Shown here: positions 53,359 through 62,843 of the stretch, in pieces | How the letters are laid out: every line of letters starts with the position of its first letter | How positions within the stretch are numbered: the first letter of the stretch is position 1 | Assembly: GCA_032334055.1 (NCBI GenBank) | Contig: JAUOZS010000001.1 | Span: 3,372,001 to 3,436,000 of the forward strand | Reading direction: 5' to 3' | DNA: 64,000 bases | Source of the DNA: Selenomonadales bacterium 4137-cl | GTDB lineage: Bacteria > Bacillota > Negativicutes > Sporomusales > UBA7701 | The notes under the pieces: generated by a model | The model's database searches: none | What the model was told of the DNA's origin: nothing | What the model saw: the letters and a program-made list of their open reading frames with translations, nothing else | Made by a program: the position numbers and the translations under genes

Positions 53359-55083
53359 TCAGGCCCTTTTCCGTCTCAGCAAGGCCATAGCCTCGGCCGC
53401 CGGCCGCGTGTTCACGATATCGGCCGCCGACAGCCATCCCTTGCGGGCCACGGCGACGCCGTACCGGACATAATCAAGCTCAGCCGGCGCGTGGGCATCG
53501 GGGTTAACCGCCAAAAGCACCCCCGTCTCCTTCGCCTTACGGCACCACCGCCAGTCGAGATCAAGGCGATAGGGGCTGGCGTTGATTTCGATAACCGTGC
53601 CCGTGGTTGCCGCCGCGGCGATGACTGCCCCCAGGTCGACCCCGTACCCGTCCCGGGCCAGCAGTATCCGGCCGGTGGGGTGGCCGAGAACGCCCACATA
53701 CCGATTTTCCATCGCCCTGATGATCCGCCGCGTCATATCCGCCTCGCTCTGGCGGAAAGCGGAATGGACGGAGGCAATGACAAAATCGAACTCCGCAAGC
53801 ACCTCGTCCGGATAGTCGAGCGAACCGTCGGGCAAAATATCGCATTCGATGGCCGCCATCAGTCTAAAGTCGGGGTTGGCCGCGTTCAGACGCTCGATCT
53901 CGCGGCGCTGTTCGGCCACCGTCTCCAGCCGGAGGCCGCGGGCGTAAACCGCCGTGCGGCTGTGGTCGCTCACCCCCAGATAACCCCAGCCACGCTCCCT
54001 CGCGGCCGCCGCCATTTCCGCCGGCGTCGCGCTGCCGTCGGAAAAGGTCGTGTGCACGTGAAAAACACCCTGAATATCCCTGGCGGTCACCAGCTCCGGC
54101 AGCGTCCCGCCAGCCGCGGCTTCGATCTCGCCCAAACCCTCGCGCAGCTCCGGCTCGATATAAGCCAGCCCCAGCATCCGGTAGAAAGCCGCTTCGTCGG
54201 GCACCGGCAGCCGCTCGCCGACCGCCGTCTCGATCCCGTACTCATTGATCTTCAACCCTTTATCCTTGGCCAGGCCCCGCAGGCCCACATGATGTTCCTT
54301 GCTGCCCGTAAAGTGGTGGAGCGCGGCGGCGAACTCCTCCGGCATCACGGCCCTAACATCCATATTCATCCCGTTCGCCAGCCTGACGCTCGTCTTGGTC
54401 GGCCCCCGGCCGAGCACCGCTTCCACCCCGGGCATCGCGGCCACGAGCTCCGTCGCTGCCGCGGGGTCGGCCGCCGCCACAACGACATCGATATCCTTCA
54501 CCGTCTCCTTGCGGCGGCGTATGCTGCCCGCCACCGCAGCCCGATCCACTCCCGGCTGGCCCTCGAGCCAGGCGGCCGCCTTCTCGGCCAGCGGCCAGGC
54601 ATCGACCAGGAGAAACTGCCCCTGAAACCTTTTAACATAATCGATCCCCTGCAGAATCCGCTCCTGGGTCTTTGCGCCGAACCCCGGCAACGCCACCAGG
54701 CGGTTTTCGCGGCAGGCGTACTCAAGCTCGCCGATCGAATTCACTCCAAGCTTCTCGTAAAGCTGCAGCGCTTTCTTCGGCCCCAGACCGGGAATCTTCA
54801 CCAGCTCGAACAGTACCGCCGGAACCGCGGCCTTCAGTTCTTCGAAATACTTCACCCGGCCGTCGGCCAAAAACTCGCGGATTTTGAGGCCGAGCGCCTG
54901 GCCGATCCCCTTGGTCGCATCCATCCGCCCGCTGGCCACGAAGTCTTCCAGGTCGCCATCCAGCTCCTCCAGAATCCGCGCCGCCGTCTCGTATGCCCGG
55001 ATCTTGAAAGGATTCTCCCCCTTCAGTTCCAGCAGCACCGCAACCTCGGCGAAAATCCGCGCCAGTTCCTGCTTATCAGCCAC
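53359..55083 (-). CDS. polX: DNA polymerase/3'-5' exonuclease PolX
   Basis: 574 aa; GTG 55083. Bacterial X-family polymerase with HhH (VKIPGLGPKKALQLYEKL, LVALPGFGAKTQERIL), the polymerase palm (AVAGSIRRRKETVKDIDVVV, HHFTGSKEHHVGLR) and a C-terminal PHP domain with FHVHTTFSDGSATPAEMA, LGVSDHSRTAVYARG, VLGHPTGRILL and VLLAVNPDAHAP, which provides the exonuclease. Used in base-excision and gap repair. Normal length. Confidence 0.95.
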   Translation of the reverse strand: MADKQELARIFAEVAVLLELKGENPFKIRAYETAARILEELDGDLEDFVASGRMDATKGIGQALGLKIREFLADGRVKYFEELKAAVPAVLFELVKIPGLGPKKALQLYEKLGVNSIGELEYACRENRLVALPGFGAKTQERILQGIDYVKRFQGQFLLVDAWPLAEKAAAWLEGQPGVDRAAVAGSIRRRKETVKDIDVVVAAADPAAATELVAAMPGVEAVLGRGPTKTSVRLANGMNMDVRAVMPEEFAAALHHFTGSKEHHVGLRGLAKDKGLKINEYGIETAVGERLPVPDEAAFYRMLGLAYIEPELREGLGEIEAAAGGTLPELVTARDIQGVFHVHTTFSDGSATPAEMAAAARERGWGYLGVSDHSRTAVYARGLRLETVAEQRREIERLNAANPDFRLMAAIECDILPDGSLDYPDEVLAEFDFVIASVHSAFRQSEADMTRRIIRAMENRYVGVLGHPTGRILLARDGYGVDLGAVIAAAATTGTVIEINASPYRLDLDWRWCRKAKETGVLLAVNPDAHAPAELDYVRYGVAVARKGWLSAADIVNTRPAAEAMALLRRKRA

Positions 55084-55093
55084 CAGACACCAC

Positions 55094-57076
55094 CTACCTC
55101 GGTTCGAAATGGACGGTCACTTCCGCGCCCGGGTTTACGACACTGTTCGGCGGCAGCGACTGCCTGACCGCAACCCCGCTGCCCGCCGGCACGAAAACCA
55201 GTCCCGCCCCGTTAAGAATATCGCCGGCATCGCGCATGCTCCGGCCGAGAACATTGGGCACCGCCACCTTACCGGGCCCCGGTTTCACGACCGGCGCCGC
55301 CTTCTGGTGCGCCGGGGCCAGCGCCGGCGCAGAAGGTCGCGGCGCGGGAACGGTTACCAGCTCGGCGGCGTTGTGCGGCCGGATGGTCAGATAACGCATC
55401 ACCTGGTTCATAATCTCGCCGAAAACCGGGGCGGCGATTTCGCCGCCATAGTATGCGCCCACAGGATCGTCGATCACGACCAGCGCCGCCACCTGGGGGT
55501 CTTCCACCGGGCCGAAGCCGACGAAGGAAGCGATATAGCTCCCGGCCTCGTAGCCCCCGCCGCTCTCCTTCAGTCTCTCGGCCGTACCCGTCTTGCCGGC
55601 AAAGCGGTATCCCTTCACGGCCGCCCGCTTTCCGCCGCCCTCGCTGACGACTTTCTCCAGCAGGCCGGTAAGCAGTTTCGCGGTTTCGGGGCTTATTACC
55701 TGCCTCACCCGTTGCGTAGGCGTCGCCGACGCCAGCGTCCCGTCGGCGTTGTATATCTCCTTGACAATATAAGGCTTGAGCAGCACTCCCTCGTTGGCGA
55801 TCGCCGACACCGCTGTCACTAGCTGCAGCGGCGTGACGGCGATGCTCTGGCCGATCGCCATCGTGGCAACATCGGAATCGCGCATCTCCTTGGACCTGAA
55901 CAGCAGCCCCTCTTCCTCGCCAGGCAGCTCAATATCGGTAGCCTTCCCGAACCCGAAAGCGCGGGCGTATTTATTCAGCCGGTCAGCGCCCAGCCGCAGG
56001 CCGATCTCGACGAAGCACGTGTTGATCGAATTCTTGATAACATCGACCAACGGCACCGTCCCGTAGCTGTCGCCGTTCCAGTTCTTGATCCTGCGGCCCG
56101 AAACCTCGACATAGCCTTTATCGACAAACCGGTCATGCAGTTTAACAACATTCTCCTGCAGGGCGGCCGCGGCGACAACCGCCTTGAAAGTGGACCCGGG
56201 CTCATAAATGATCGAAACGGCCCGGTTTTTCCACTCACTTGCCCCGTAACGGTAAAAGCGGTTGGGGTCGAAGCCCGGCCGCGACGCCATCGCCAGAATT
56301 TCGCCGGTACGCGGATTCATAATGACAACCGTAGCCCCCTTGGCCTGCGTTCGCGCCATCACCTTGTCCAAACTCTGCTCGACGATAAACTGGATGGCGC
56401 TGTCGATGGTAAGGAATACGCTCTTGCCTTGTTTAACCGGCTTGAACTTCACGCTCGACCGCAAAATTGGGATGCCGTAGCTGTCGGTGTCGACCGCCTG
56501 CCGCACCAGTTCGCCCTTGATCGTTTTGTCGAGCGCCATCTCCACCCCGCTAAGGCCGATATCGTCGGTGCCGACAAACCCAAGCACCTGGGCCGCCAGA
56601 CCGTCGTTGGGGTAATAGCGCTTGCTCTCGTCGATAAAATGAAAGCCGCGGATATTCTCCGCTTTGATGAGATCGATGACCTTCTGGGCCGTCTCCGGCT
56701 CCAGCGTCCGCTTCAGCCATACGAAGCTTCCCCCTGCCAGCAATCTGTCGCGCACCGTCTCCATCTTCATATCGAGGATGGGGGCTAGCTTCGCCGCCAT
56801 TGCGGCCGGCTCTTTGTTTAATTCGCGGGGATTAACGTACAGCGACTTGCGTAGACTACTTATAGCCAGCTCGCGGCCGCTCCGGTCGTAGATCGTGCCG
56901 CGCGGCGACTGGAGCAACTTGTTATCGCGCAATTGGGTCCGCGACCTCTCCGCCAGCTCCCGCCCCTCGACGAATTGAACCCAGGCGATGCGACCGACCA
57001 GCGCCGCGATCGCCGCCAGCAGCAGGAACATGGTGACAGCGATCGTTTTTCTCACCTGCGGCGTGGCCCTCGACAT
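55094..57076 (-). CDS. SpoVD/FtsI-type penicillin-binding protein with PASTA domain
   Basis: 660 aa from ATG 57076 (GGAGGGTGA upstream). One N-terminal helix (TIAVTMFLLLAAIAALVG), a PBP dimerisation domain (RGTIYDRSGRELAISS), and transpeptidase motifs SxxK at Ser295-Lys298 (EPGSTFKAV), SIN at 350-352 and KTG at 495-497. It ends in one PASTA domain (VAVPNVLGRSMRDAGDILNG). Class B PBP: SpoVD during spore cortex formation or FtsI at the septum. The single PASTA favours SpoVD or Pbp2B, but mra/ftsW context is absent, so the exact role is open. Confidence 0.9.
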   Translation of the reverse strand: MSRATPQVRKTIAVTMFLLLAAIAALVGRIAWVQFVEGRELAERSRTQLRDNKLLQSPRGTIYDRSGRELAISSLRKSLYVNPRELNKEPAAMAAKLAPILDMKMETVRDRLLAGGSFVWLKRTLEPETAQKVIDLIKAENIRGFHFIDESKRYYPNDGLAAQVLGFVGTDDIGLSGVEMALDKTIKGELVRQAVDTDSYGIPILRSSVKFKPVKQGKSVFLTIDSAIQFIVEQSLDKVMARTQAKGATVVIMNPRTGEILAMASRPGFDPNRFYRYGASEWKNRAVSIIYEPGSTFKAVVAAAALQENVVKLHDRFVDKGYVEVSGRRIKNWNGDSYGTVPLVDVIKNSINTCFVEIGLRLGADRLNKYARAFGFGKATDIELPGEEEGLLFRSKEMRDSDVATMAIGQSIAVTPLQLVTAVSAIANEGVLLKPYIVKEIYNADGTLASATPTQRVRQVISPETAKLLTGLLEKVVSEGGGKRAAVKGYRFAGKTGTAERLKESGGGYEAGSYIASFVGFGPVEDPQVAALVVIDDPVGAYYGGEIAAPVFGEIMNQVMRYLTIRPHNAAELVTVPAPRPSAPALAPAHQKAAPVVKPGPGKVAVPNVLGRSMRDAGDILNGAGLVFVPAGSGVAVRQSLPPNSVVNPGAEVTVHFEPR

Positions 57077-57227
57077 CGTTTCACCCTCCAATAAACTAAT
57101 CCTTACGTATATTCGCCGCCTGCACGGCATTCCCTGTCCTTACGGCCATATTATTAGCCCCGCCCGCGGACGCGATACAGCCGCCCCCGCCCATAAAGTT
57201 CGCATGTCCAGCCCTATCCCGTGTAAA

Positions 57228-57238
57228 TCTGCTATAAT
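57228..57238 (+). promoter_or_regulatory. Promoter of the MFS gene
   Basis: Extended -10 TGCTATAAT (57230-57238), with a second TATAAT ten bases later and no good -35. Reads toward the gene at 57283. Confidence 0.5.
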
Positions 57239-57282
57239 GGTATTATAATCACGCGTTTTCGACGACAAGGGAAGGTGCCCCG

Positions 57283-58500
57283 ATGCCCCCGTTACCCGAA
57301 TGGAAAAAAAATCTTGCCGCCCTATGGTTCGCCCAGCTTGCCGGCATGGGAGCCATCACCGGCGTAATGGCCTTTTTACCCCTTTATGTACGCGAACTCG
57401 GCATCACCGACCTCGCTGAGGCCGGGGTATGGTCGGGTCTTCTCATGGGCGCCGCGCCCCTCACCGCCGCCCTGGCAGGCCCCTTCTGGGGCGCGGTGGC
57501 CGACCGCCGCGGCCGGAAGCGGATGGTGGAAAGGGTCATGTTCGCCTTCTTCACCGTCATGGTGCTTATGGGCTTTGTGGCGTCGGTTAACCAACTGCTT
57601 TTCCTGCGCGTAATCCAGGGCGTTTTCGGCGGCTTCACCGCCGCCGCCCTCGCCCTCGTCACGTCTTTAAGCCCACCCGACCAAATAACCTGGACACTCG
57701 GCATATTCCAGACGGCCATGATTGCCGGCAGCGCCTTCGGACCGATGTTCGGCGGCATCATCGCCGACCACTTCGGCTACCGGTGGGCGTTCGTCTCCTT
57801 CGGCCTTCTCTGCCTCATATCGCTCGTCATAATCCGCCTTGCCGTCGTCGAGCGCTTCACGCCCGCGGCCGCAACGGCCAAACAGCCCGTCTGGCGGGAA
57901 ATCGGCTCCATCATAACCATCCCGGGGCTCTGGCTTACGCTCGCCCTCCAGTTTCTCATCCAGTTCGCCATGATGATCATCGCCCCCATCCTGCCCATCT
58001 ACGTCCATGTCTTGTCCCCCGACCTCACCTATATAGCCAGCGCCGCCGGCGCCATCATTGCCGCCGCCGGCCTCACCAGCGCCGTCGCTTCGGCTGCGAT
58101 GGGCAAAATCAGCAAACGGTTCAGTCACCGCGCGATCTTGACGGTTGCCGGCGCCCTGTCGGCGATTTGCTTCGCCGCCCAGGCCCTCGCCGACAACGTC
58201 CTCCTCTTCGGCGCGATGCGGGCCGTCAGCGGCTTTTTCCTCGGCGCCATGCTTCCCACCGTCAACGCCCTGACCTACTTCCTCATCCCCGAAGAAAAGC
58301 GGGGAGTCGCCTACGGCGTCACCACCGCCTCGATGCAGATGGGCATAGTCCTAGGCCCCATCAGCGGCGGCGCCCTGGCCGTTTACTTCGGCTTCCCGGC
58401 GGTTTTCTGGCTTTCCGCCCTGCTGTTCGCGGCCGTAGCGGTATGCGTGCTGCTTGTCCGCAGCCTCCCCGACACCGGTGACGACAAGCCCTCCGCCTGA
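57283..58500 (+). CDS. MFS transporter, DHA1-like drug/metabolite efflux
   Basis: 405 aa, twelve helices, AAGGTG upstream. MFS loop motif GAVADRRGRKRMVERV after helix 2 and the antiporter motif on helix 5 (GSAFGPMFGGIIADHFGYRW). The second half has SAAMGKISKRFSHRAIL. Substrate unknown. Divergent from the PBP gene. Confidence 0.88.
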   Translation: MPPLPEWKKNLAALWFAQLAGMGAITGVMAFLPLYVRELGITDLAEAGVWSGLLMGAAPLTAALAGPFWGAVADRRGRKRMVERVMFAFFTVMVLMGFVASVNQLLFLRVIQGVFGGFTAAALALVTSLSPPDQITWTLGIFQTAMIAGSAFGPMFGGIIADHFGYRWAFVSFGLLCLISLVIIRLAVVERFTPAAATAKQPVWREIGSIITIPGLWLTLALQFLIQFAMMIIAPILPIYVHVLSPDLTYIASAAGAIIAAAGLTSAVASAAMGKISKRFSHRAILTVAGALSAICFAAQALADNVLLFGAMRAVSGFFLGAMLPTVNALTYFLIPEEKRGVAYGVTTASMQMGIVLGPISGGALAVYFGFPAVFWLSALLFAAVAVCVLLVRSLPDTGDDKPSA

Positions 58501-58716
58501 TCGTCCCCCGCGCTCATCATGCCGATTGTTAGTGGCAAACTTCGTCACCATTTATCACTATCTATCTTTTTTCGTGAAAATTTTGCCGTCCCGGCCAATG
58601 CCGTTTACGAATGCCATAATAGTACTACTCGCCAGTTTTACAACTATCCATCCGCAGGGGAATCGGCCGCTGCGTTGAATTAACTGATTAAACGTAACAC
58701 TAAGGCGGTGTGACTG

Positions 58717-59847
58717 TTGAAAAGAGCCCTCATCATACTCATAGCGCTGGCCGTCTTCCTGCCCGCGTCCGTACCCGCCCGGTCGGCGCCGGCCCCTGCC
58801 CCCCCCGCACAGGCTGACAAGGAAAAACCCGTATTGTCGGCGATTGCCCCCTGGCCGGCCAAAGCCGCCTGGGTCGGACAGCAGGCGACCATCGTTCCCG
58901 CCAAACTTTACGCCTCCTCCAGCTACTTGCTCATTTTCCGGGACCCCGACCAGGACATGAGCGGCGTCGACCAGCTCTTCCTTGCCCGCAAAAACATCGG
59001 CCAAATCTTCACCGTCCAGGGCCTGTACAAATTAGCCAAAAAGGGCGCCGCGGCCCGATACTTCTGGCGGCTGGACAGTAAAGACGGCACAGTCCTGTGG
59101 ATCAGAGACTACCCGGAGGTCACCCTTTCCGGACTGCCGTTCGCCCTCGACAGCGAGATCGAAGCCGAAAAACGGGCGATCGCCGAAATAAACTCTCTCG
59201 TAGGGAATACCATCTGGATCGACCGCAACTATATCCCGCCAAAGGAACTGACCGCCGATGTCGCCCATCTCGCCCCGCTCACCGTCACCGCCTTCAAATC
59301 CGCCGGCCCCTTCAGCGAGGCTTATGCCCTCTCCCTCCGCCGGGAGGACGGCTCCCCGGTCGTATGGACCATTGCGCCCACGGGCGTGCGGGCCGCTTTC
59401 AGCAACAGCCAGTTTTACGGCATGATCAGGAGCGGCTTTATGCGTCATAATCCCCAAACCCTCTTTCCCCACTGGCCCCAGGACGACTGGCAGTTGATCA
59501 GGGATCAGGAGATCCGCGCCGGCTGGGACAAAGATAAAGTGCTTATGAGCTGGGGCGAGCCGAAAATGCCGCCCGTGTTGGTGCCGGACGGCTCGGAGGA
59601 AGACATGTATGAATGGCGGTACGGCAATTACTATTTGTACTTCAAGAATAACGTGCTGCTGAAAATCAAGATCCCCGACCCGGCCTACGTCCCCGCAAAG
59701 GCCGACGACAAGAGCGCCTCCGGCGGCAAGCCGGCAGCCCGCCAAGGCAACAAGCAAGATAAAAAGGACGGGCCGAAGATGATCGAAATACCCGCAGCCA
59801 AAAAGAATGACAACCGTGAATCCCCCCAAAACAAAAGGAGCGGCTAA
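58717..59847 (+). CDS. Exported protein with C-terminal WGEP motif
   Basis: 376 aa; TTG 58717 after AAGGCGGTG. Signal peptide ALIILIALAVFLPASVP. Beta-rich N-terminal two thirds: VGQQATIVPAKLYASSSYLL, FRDPDQDMSGVDQLFLARKN, VLWIRDYPEVTLSGLPFAL. Residues ~260-330 (AGWDKDKVLMSWGEPKMPP, WRYGNYYLYFKNNVLLKIKI) repeat the WGEP fold of the protein at 25726-26628. The C-terminal 50 residues are basic and Asn/Lys-rich (GKPAARQGNKQDKKDG). Probably periplasmic, function unknown. Confidence 0.7.
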   Translation: MKRALIILIALAVFLPASVPARSAPAPAPPAQADKEKPVLSAIAPWPAKAAWVGQQATIVPAKLYASSSYLLIFRDPDQDMSGVDQLFLARKNIGQIFTVQGLYKLAKKGAAARYFWRLDSKDGTVLWIRDYPEVTLSGLPFALDSEIEAEKRAIAEINSLVGNTIWIDRNYIPPKELTADVAHLAPLTVTAFKSAGPFSEAYALSLRREDGSPVVWTIAPTGVRAAFSNSQFYGMIRSGFMRHNPQTLFPHWPQDDWQLIRDQEIRAGWDKDKVLMSWGEPKMPPVLVPDGSEEDMYEWRYGNYYLYFKNNVLLKIKIPDPAYVPAKADDKSASGGKPAARQGNKQDKKDGPKMIEIPAAKKNDNRESPQNKRSG

Positions 59848-59860
59848 GCCGCTCCTTTTT
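59834..59860. terminator. Bidirectional terminator overlapping a stop codon
   Basis: AAGGAGCGGCT (59835-59845) / AGCCGCTCCTT (59847-59857), with the TAA of the exported protein in the loop; T-runs on both strands. Confidence 0.85.
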
Positions 59861-60741
59861 CATTCCTTATCATGCAGGCGCCGTTCGATGGCAAGCCCCG
59901 TCGGCGTTCGCGCCAGCCCTCCCTGGGAAGTCTCCCGGAGGCTGACCGGCATAGCCACCCCAACCCGCCGCATCGTGTCGACGACCTCATCGACCGGGAT
60001 GGCGCTTTCCACGCCCGCCAGCGCCATATCGGCGGCCACCAGGGCCTGGACGGCATAAAAGGCGTTGCGCCGTACGCACGGCACCTCCACCAATCCCGCC
60101 ACCGGGTCGCAGACCAGCCCCAGGGCATTCTTAAGCGCCAGAGCCACCGCCATCCCGATCTGCCGCGGCGAGCCGCCGTCCATCTGAACGATCGCCGCCG
60201 CCGCCATCGCGCCCCCGGCGCCGCACTCGGCCTGACAGCCGGCCTCGGCGCCCGAGATCGAGGCGTTCTCGGCGATGATCAGCCCGGCGCCGGCCGCTGT
60301 AAGCAGGCCGTCGACGATCGCGTCCTCGCTATAGCCCCGCGTCTCGGCCGCCGCCGCCACCGCCCCCGGCATGATGCCGCAAGAGCCGGCGGTGGGAAAT
60401 GCTACTATCCTGCCCATGCAGGCGTTCACTTCGCTGACGGCGAGCGCGTAGGCGATCGCCCGGCCGGCGATCTCCCCGGTCAGGGCTTTGCCGCTTTCGA
60501 GCCGGGCGTGGCAAAGGCGGGCGTCGCCGCCGACCAGGCCGCTTGGCGACTTTTCGCCGCTCGCCAGCCCGGCGGCGATAGCCTCACGCATCACCCGCCA
60601 GTTGCGGGCCATATCCGCGCGGATGGCAGCCGCCGGACGTTGGGCGTGCCTGCTCTCCTGCTCCGTGATCACGGCCGCCAGCGTCGTGCCGGCTGTCTCC
60701 GCCCGCCGGATCCATTCGCCGAAACTGCGGATGCTGCTCAT
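59860..60741 (-). CDS. sdaAA: L-serine dehydratase, iron-sulfur alpha chain
   Basis: 293 aa. Converts serine to pyruvate and ammonia with a [4Fe-4S] cluster. Cys motifs visible are NACMGRIVAFPTAGSCGIMPG in two pieces (NACMGRI, TAGSCGIMPG), EAGCQAECGAGGAMA and LVCDPVAGLVEVPCVRRN. Overlaps sdaAB by the ATGA at 60738-60741, so the two chains are cotranslated. Confidence 0.95.
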   Translation of the reverse strand: MSSIRSFGEWIRRAETAGTTLAAVITEQESRHAQRPAAAIRADMARNWRVMREAIAAGLASGEKSPSGLVGGDARLCHARLESGKALTGEIAGRAIAYALAVSEVNACMGRIVAFPTAGSCGIMPGAVAAAAETRGYSEDAIVDGLLTAAGAGLIIAENASISGAEAGCQAECGAGGAMAAAAIVQMDGGSPRQIGMAVALALKNALGLVCDPVAGLVEVPCVRRNAFYAVQALVAADMALAGVESAIPVDEVVDTMRRVGVAMPVSLRETSQGGLARTPTGLAIERRLHDKE

Positions 60742-61412
60742 ACGCCTTCCCCCAAAGCCGGCACAGCCAATACCGCCTTCATGGCCGCCACAGCCCTGAT
60801 CGGCGGCAGCGCTTGATGGGGAATGGCCTCGTCGGCCTCGATGACCATCAGCGCCTCCTCGCCCCGTTCCTGGCGGGAAACCTGCATAAAAGCGATATTG
60901 ACGCCCTCCTCGGCCAACCTTTTCGTGACCACCGCAATCACTCCCGGCTTATCTTCGTGGATGGTGATAAGAGTATGATACTGGCCGGTCACCCGCACGG
61001 GGTACCCGTCGATGCTGGTGATGAGAATATTGCCTCCGCCGACCGACGCGCCCACCACCCGGCGCGTCTGACCCGACACCCCGGTAAGCTCGATCAGGGC
61101 GGTATTGGGGTGCACGTCAGGCAGTTCCACAGTGGAAAAACCATACTTCAGGCCATGGTCGGCCGCAAGACCGAGGGCCGACTTGATCCGTTCGTCATCA
61201 GGGGCGAAGCCCAGCAAGCCGCCGATAAGCGCCTTGTCGGTGCCGTGGCCGCGGCAGGTCTGGGCGAAAGAACCGTGAAGCTTGATCTGCGCCGCCGCCG
61301 GCCGCTCGCCCAGGATAACCCTTGCCATGGCGCCCAACCTGACCGCGCCGGCGGTATGGGAGCTTGACGGACCGACCATGATCGGCCCGGCGATGTCGAA
61401 CAACCCTCGCAT
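60738..61412 (-). CDS. sdaAB: L-serine dehydratase, beta chain with ACT domain
   Basis: 224 aa from ATG 61412 (GAGGGGTGG upstream); a GTG at 61424 is out of place. SDH beta segment GPIMVGPSSSHTAGAVRLG (substrate-binding Ser/His) and a C-terminal ACT domain (TLITIHEDKPGVIAVVTKR, NIAFMQVSRQERGEEALMV) for regulation. Starts one base after the lpd stop. Confidence 0.95.
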   Translation of the reverse strand: MRGLFDIAGPIMVGPSSSHTAGAVRLGAMARVILGERPAAAQIKLHGSFAQTCRGHGTDKALIGGLLGFAPDDERIKSALGLAADHGLKYGFSTVELPDVHPNTALIELTGVSGQTRRVVGASVGGGNILITSIDGYPVRVTGQYHTLITIHEDKPGVIAVVTKRLAEEGVNIAFMQVSRQERGEEALMVIEADEAIPHQALPPIRAVAAMKAVLAVPALGEGV

Positions 61413-61413
61413 A

Positions 61414-62829
61414 TCAGCCGCCACCCCTCTTCGTCAAGGGCGTTCTCGCCAAATGAATAGCTCGCCCTTCAAGCGCGTGCACACTCTCCATGACCGTCTC
61501 CGCCAGCGTCGGATGGGGGTGAATGACCTTGCCGATATCCTCGGCCGTCAGGCCATGGCGAATGGCAATCGCCCCTTCCATCACCAGGTCGCTGGCGTGC
61601 GGCCCGAGGATGTGCATGCCGAGCAGCTTGCCGTCGTCGGCGTCGGCCACCACCTTGACCAGCCCATCGGCCTCGCCCATCGACACCGCCTTGCCGTTGG
61701 CGGCGAAATTAAAGCGGCCGGTCTTTACCCGGCGGCCGGCGGCGAGCGCCTCCTGCTCGGTCAGACCGACGGCGGCGATCTCCGGGGCGGTAAAAATGCA
61801 ACCGGGAATAGCCCCATAATCCATCTCCACAGCGCCTCCCAGAGCGCTCTCGACCGCCGCCAGTCCCTCGCCCGAAGCCGCGTGAGCCCACATATAACGC
61901 CCGGTCACATCCCCGACGGCGTATATGCCGGCGACGTTCGTCTCCATCATGGCGTTGACCTCGATCCCTTTGCGGTCGAACGCCACACCCGCAGCCTCCA
62001 GCCCGAGACCGCCGACAATCGGTTGGCGGCCGGCCGCGGCCAGCACCTTCTCGGCGACGAGTTCCAGTTCCTTGCCGTCGGCGGTCGTCACGGCGACCGT
62101 AAGCCCATCGGGACCTGGCCGGATGCCGGTCACCTTCGCGCCGGTCAGCATTTTTATCCCCTGCTTGCGCAGCAGCAGCGCCATCCGCTTCACCAGATCG
62201 GCGTCGATACTGGGCAGGAGGGTCGGCAGCATCTCCACGACCGTAACCTGGCAGCCGAATGCCCGGAAGATAGCGGCAAACTCCACCCCCACCGCGCCGG
62301 AGCCAACCACGACCATACTGCGCGGCACCGCGTCCAGCGCCAGCACCTCGTCGCTCGTCAGCACCCCCGGCAGGTCGGCGCCCGGCACCGGCAGCCTCAT
62401 CGGCTCCGAGCCGGTGGCGAGAATAATTTTGCAGACGGCGAACTCCTCCCGCCCGGCGTGACTGCTTACCGCCAGCGCGCCTGGGCCGGCCAGCGCCGCC
62501 TCGCCGTACCTAACCTCGATGCCGTTTGCAGCCACCAGTTGAACGACGCCAGCCTGCAGCTGCCCCACCACCTGGTCCTTGCGGGCCATGACGGCGGCGA
62601 AGTCGAAGCCGATGTTCTCGGCCCGCAGGCCGAAGGCCGCGCAATCCTGGAGGCTTTGCCACCGCTCCGCGCTCCTGAGCAGCGTCTTCGTCGGAATGCA
62701 GCCGCGATTGAGGCACACCCCGCCCAGTTTCTCCTTCTCGACCAGCAGCACCCTGGCGCCCAGCTGCGCCGCCCGGATGGCGGCCGTATAACCGCCCGGC
62801 CCGCCGCCGACGACCGCGATGTCGTACAT
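61414..62829 (-). CDS. lpd: Dihydrolipoamide dehydrogenase
   Basis: 471 aa. FAD/NAD flavoprotein: FAD loop VVGGGPGGYTAAIRAA, redox disulfide Cys39-Cys44 in GGVCLNRGCIPTKT, NAD loop VVGSGAVGVEFAAIF, and the C-terminal active His-Glu in IHPHPTLAETVMESV. E3 component of 2-oxoacid complexes and the L protein of glycine cleavage. The neighbours fit a lipoate-dependent complex whose other subunits are outside the window. Confidence 0.97.
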   Translation of the reverse strand: MYDIAVVGGGPGGYTAAIRAAQLGARVLLVEKEKLGGVCLNRGCIPTKTLLRSAERWQSLQDCAAFGLRAENIGFDFAAVMARKDQVVGQLQAGVVQLVAANGIEVRYGEAALAGPGALAVSSHAGREEFAVCKIILATGSEPMRLPVPGADLPGVLTSDEVLALDAVPRSMVVVGSGAVGVEFAAIFRAFGCQVTVVEMLPTLLPSIDADLVKRMALLLRKQGIKMLTGAKVTGIRPGPDGLTVAVTTADGKELELVAEKVLAAAGRQPIVGGLGLEAAGVAFDRKGIEVNAMMETNVAGIYAVGDVTGRYMWAHAASGEGLAAVESALGGAVEMDYGAIPGCIFTAPEIAAVGLTEQEALAAGRRVKTGRFNFAANGKAVSMGEADGLVKVVADADDGKLLGMHILGPHASDLVMEGAIAIRHGLTAEDIGKVIHPHPTLAETVMESVHALEGRAIHLARTPLTKRGGG

Positions 62830-62843
62830 AAAATCCCCCTCGG

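Noticed and set aside
52489..55167. 892-codon plus-strand frame opposite polX and in frame-shift to GGDEF
   Set aside because: Arg/Pro/His-rich translation typical of an antisense frame in GC-rich DNA; both real genes have intact motifs.
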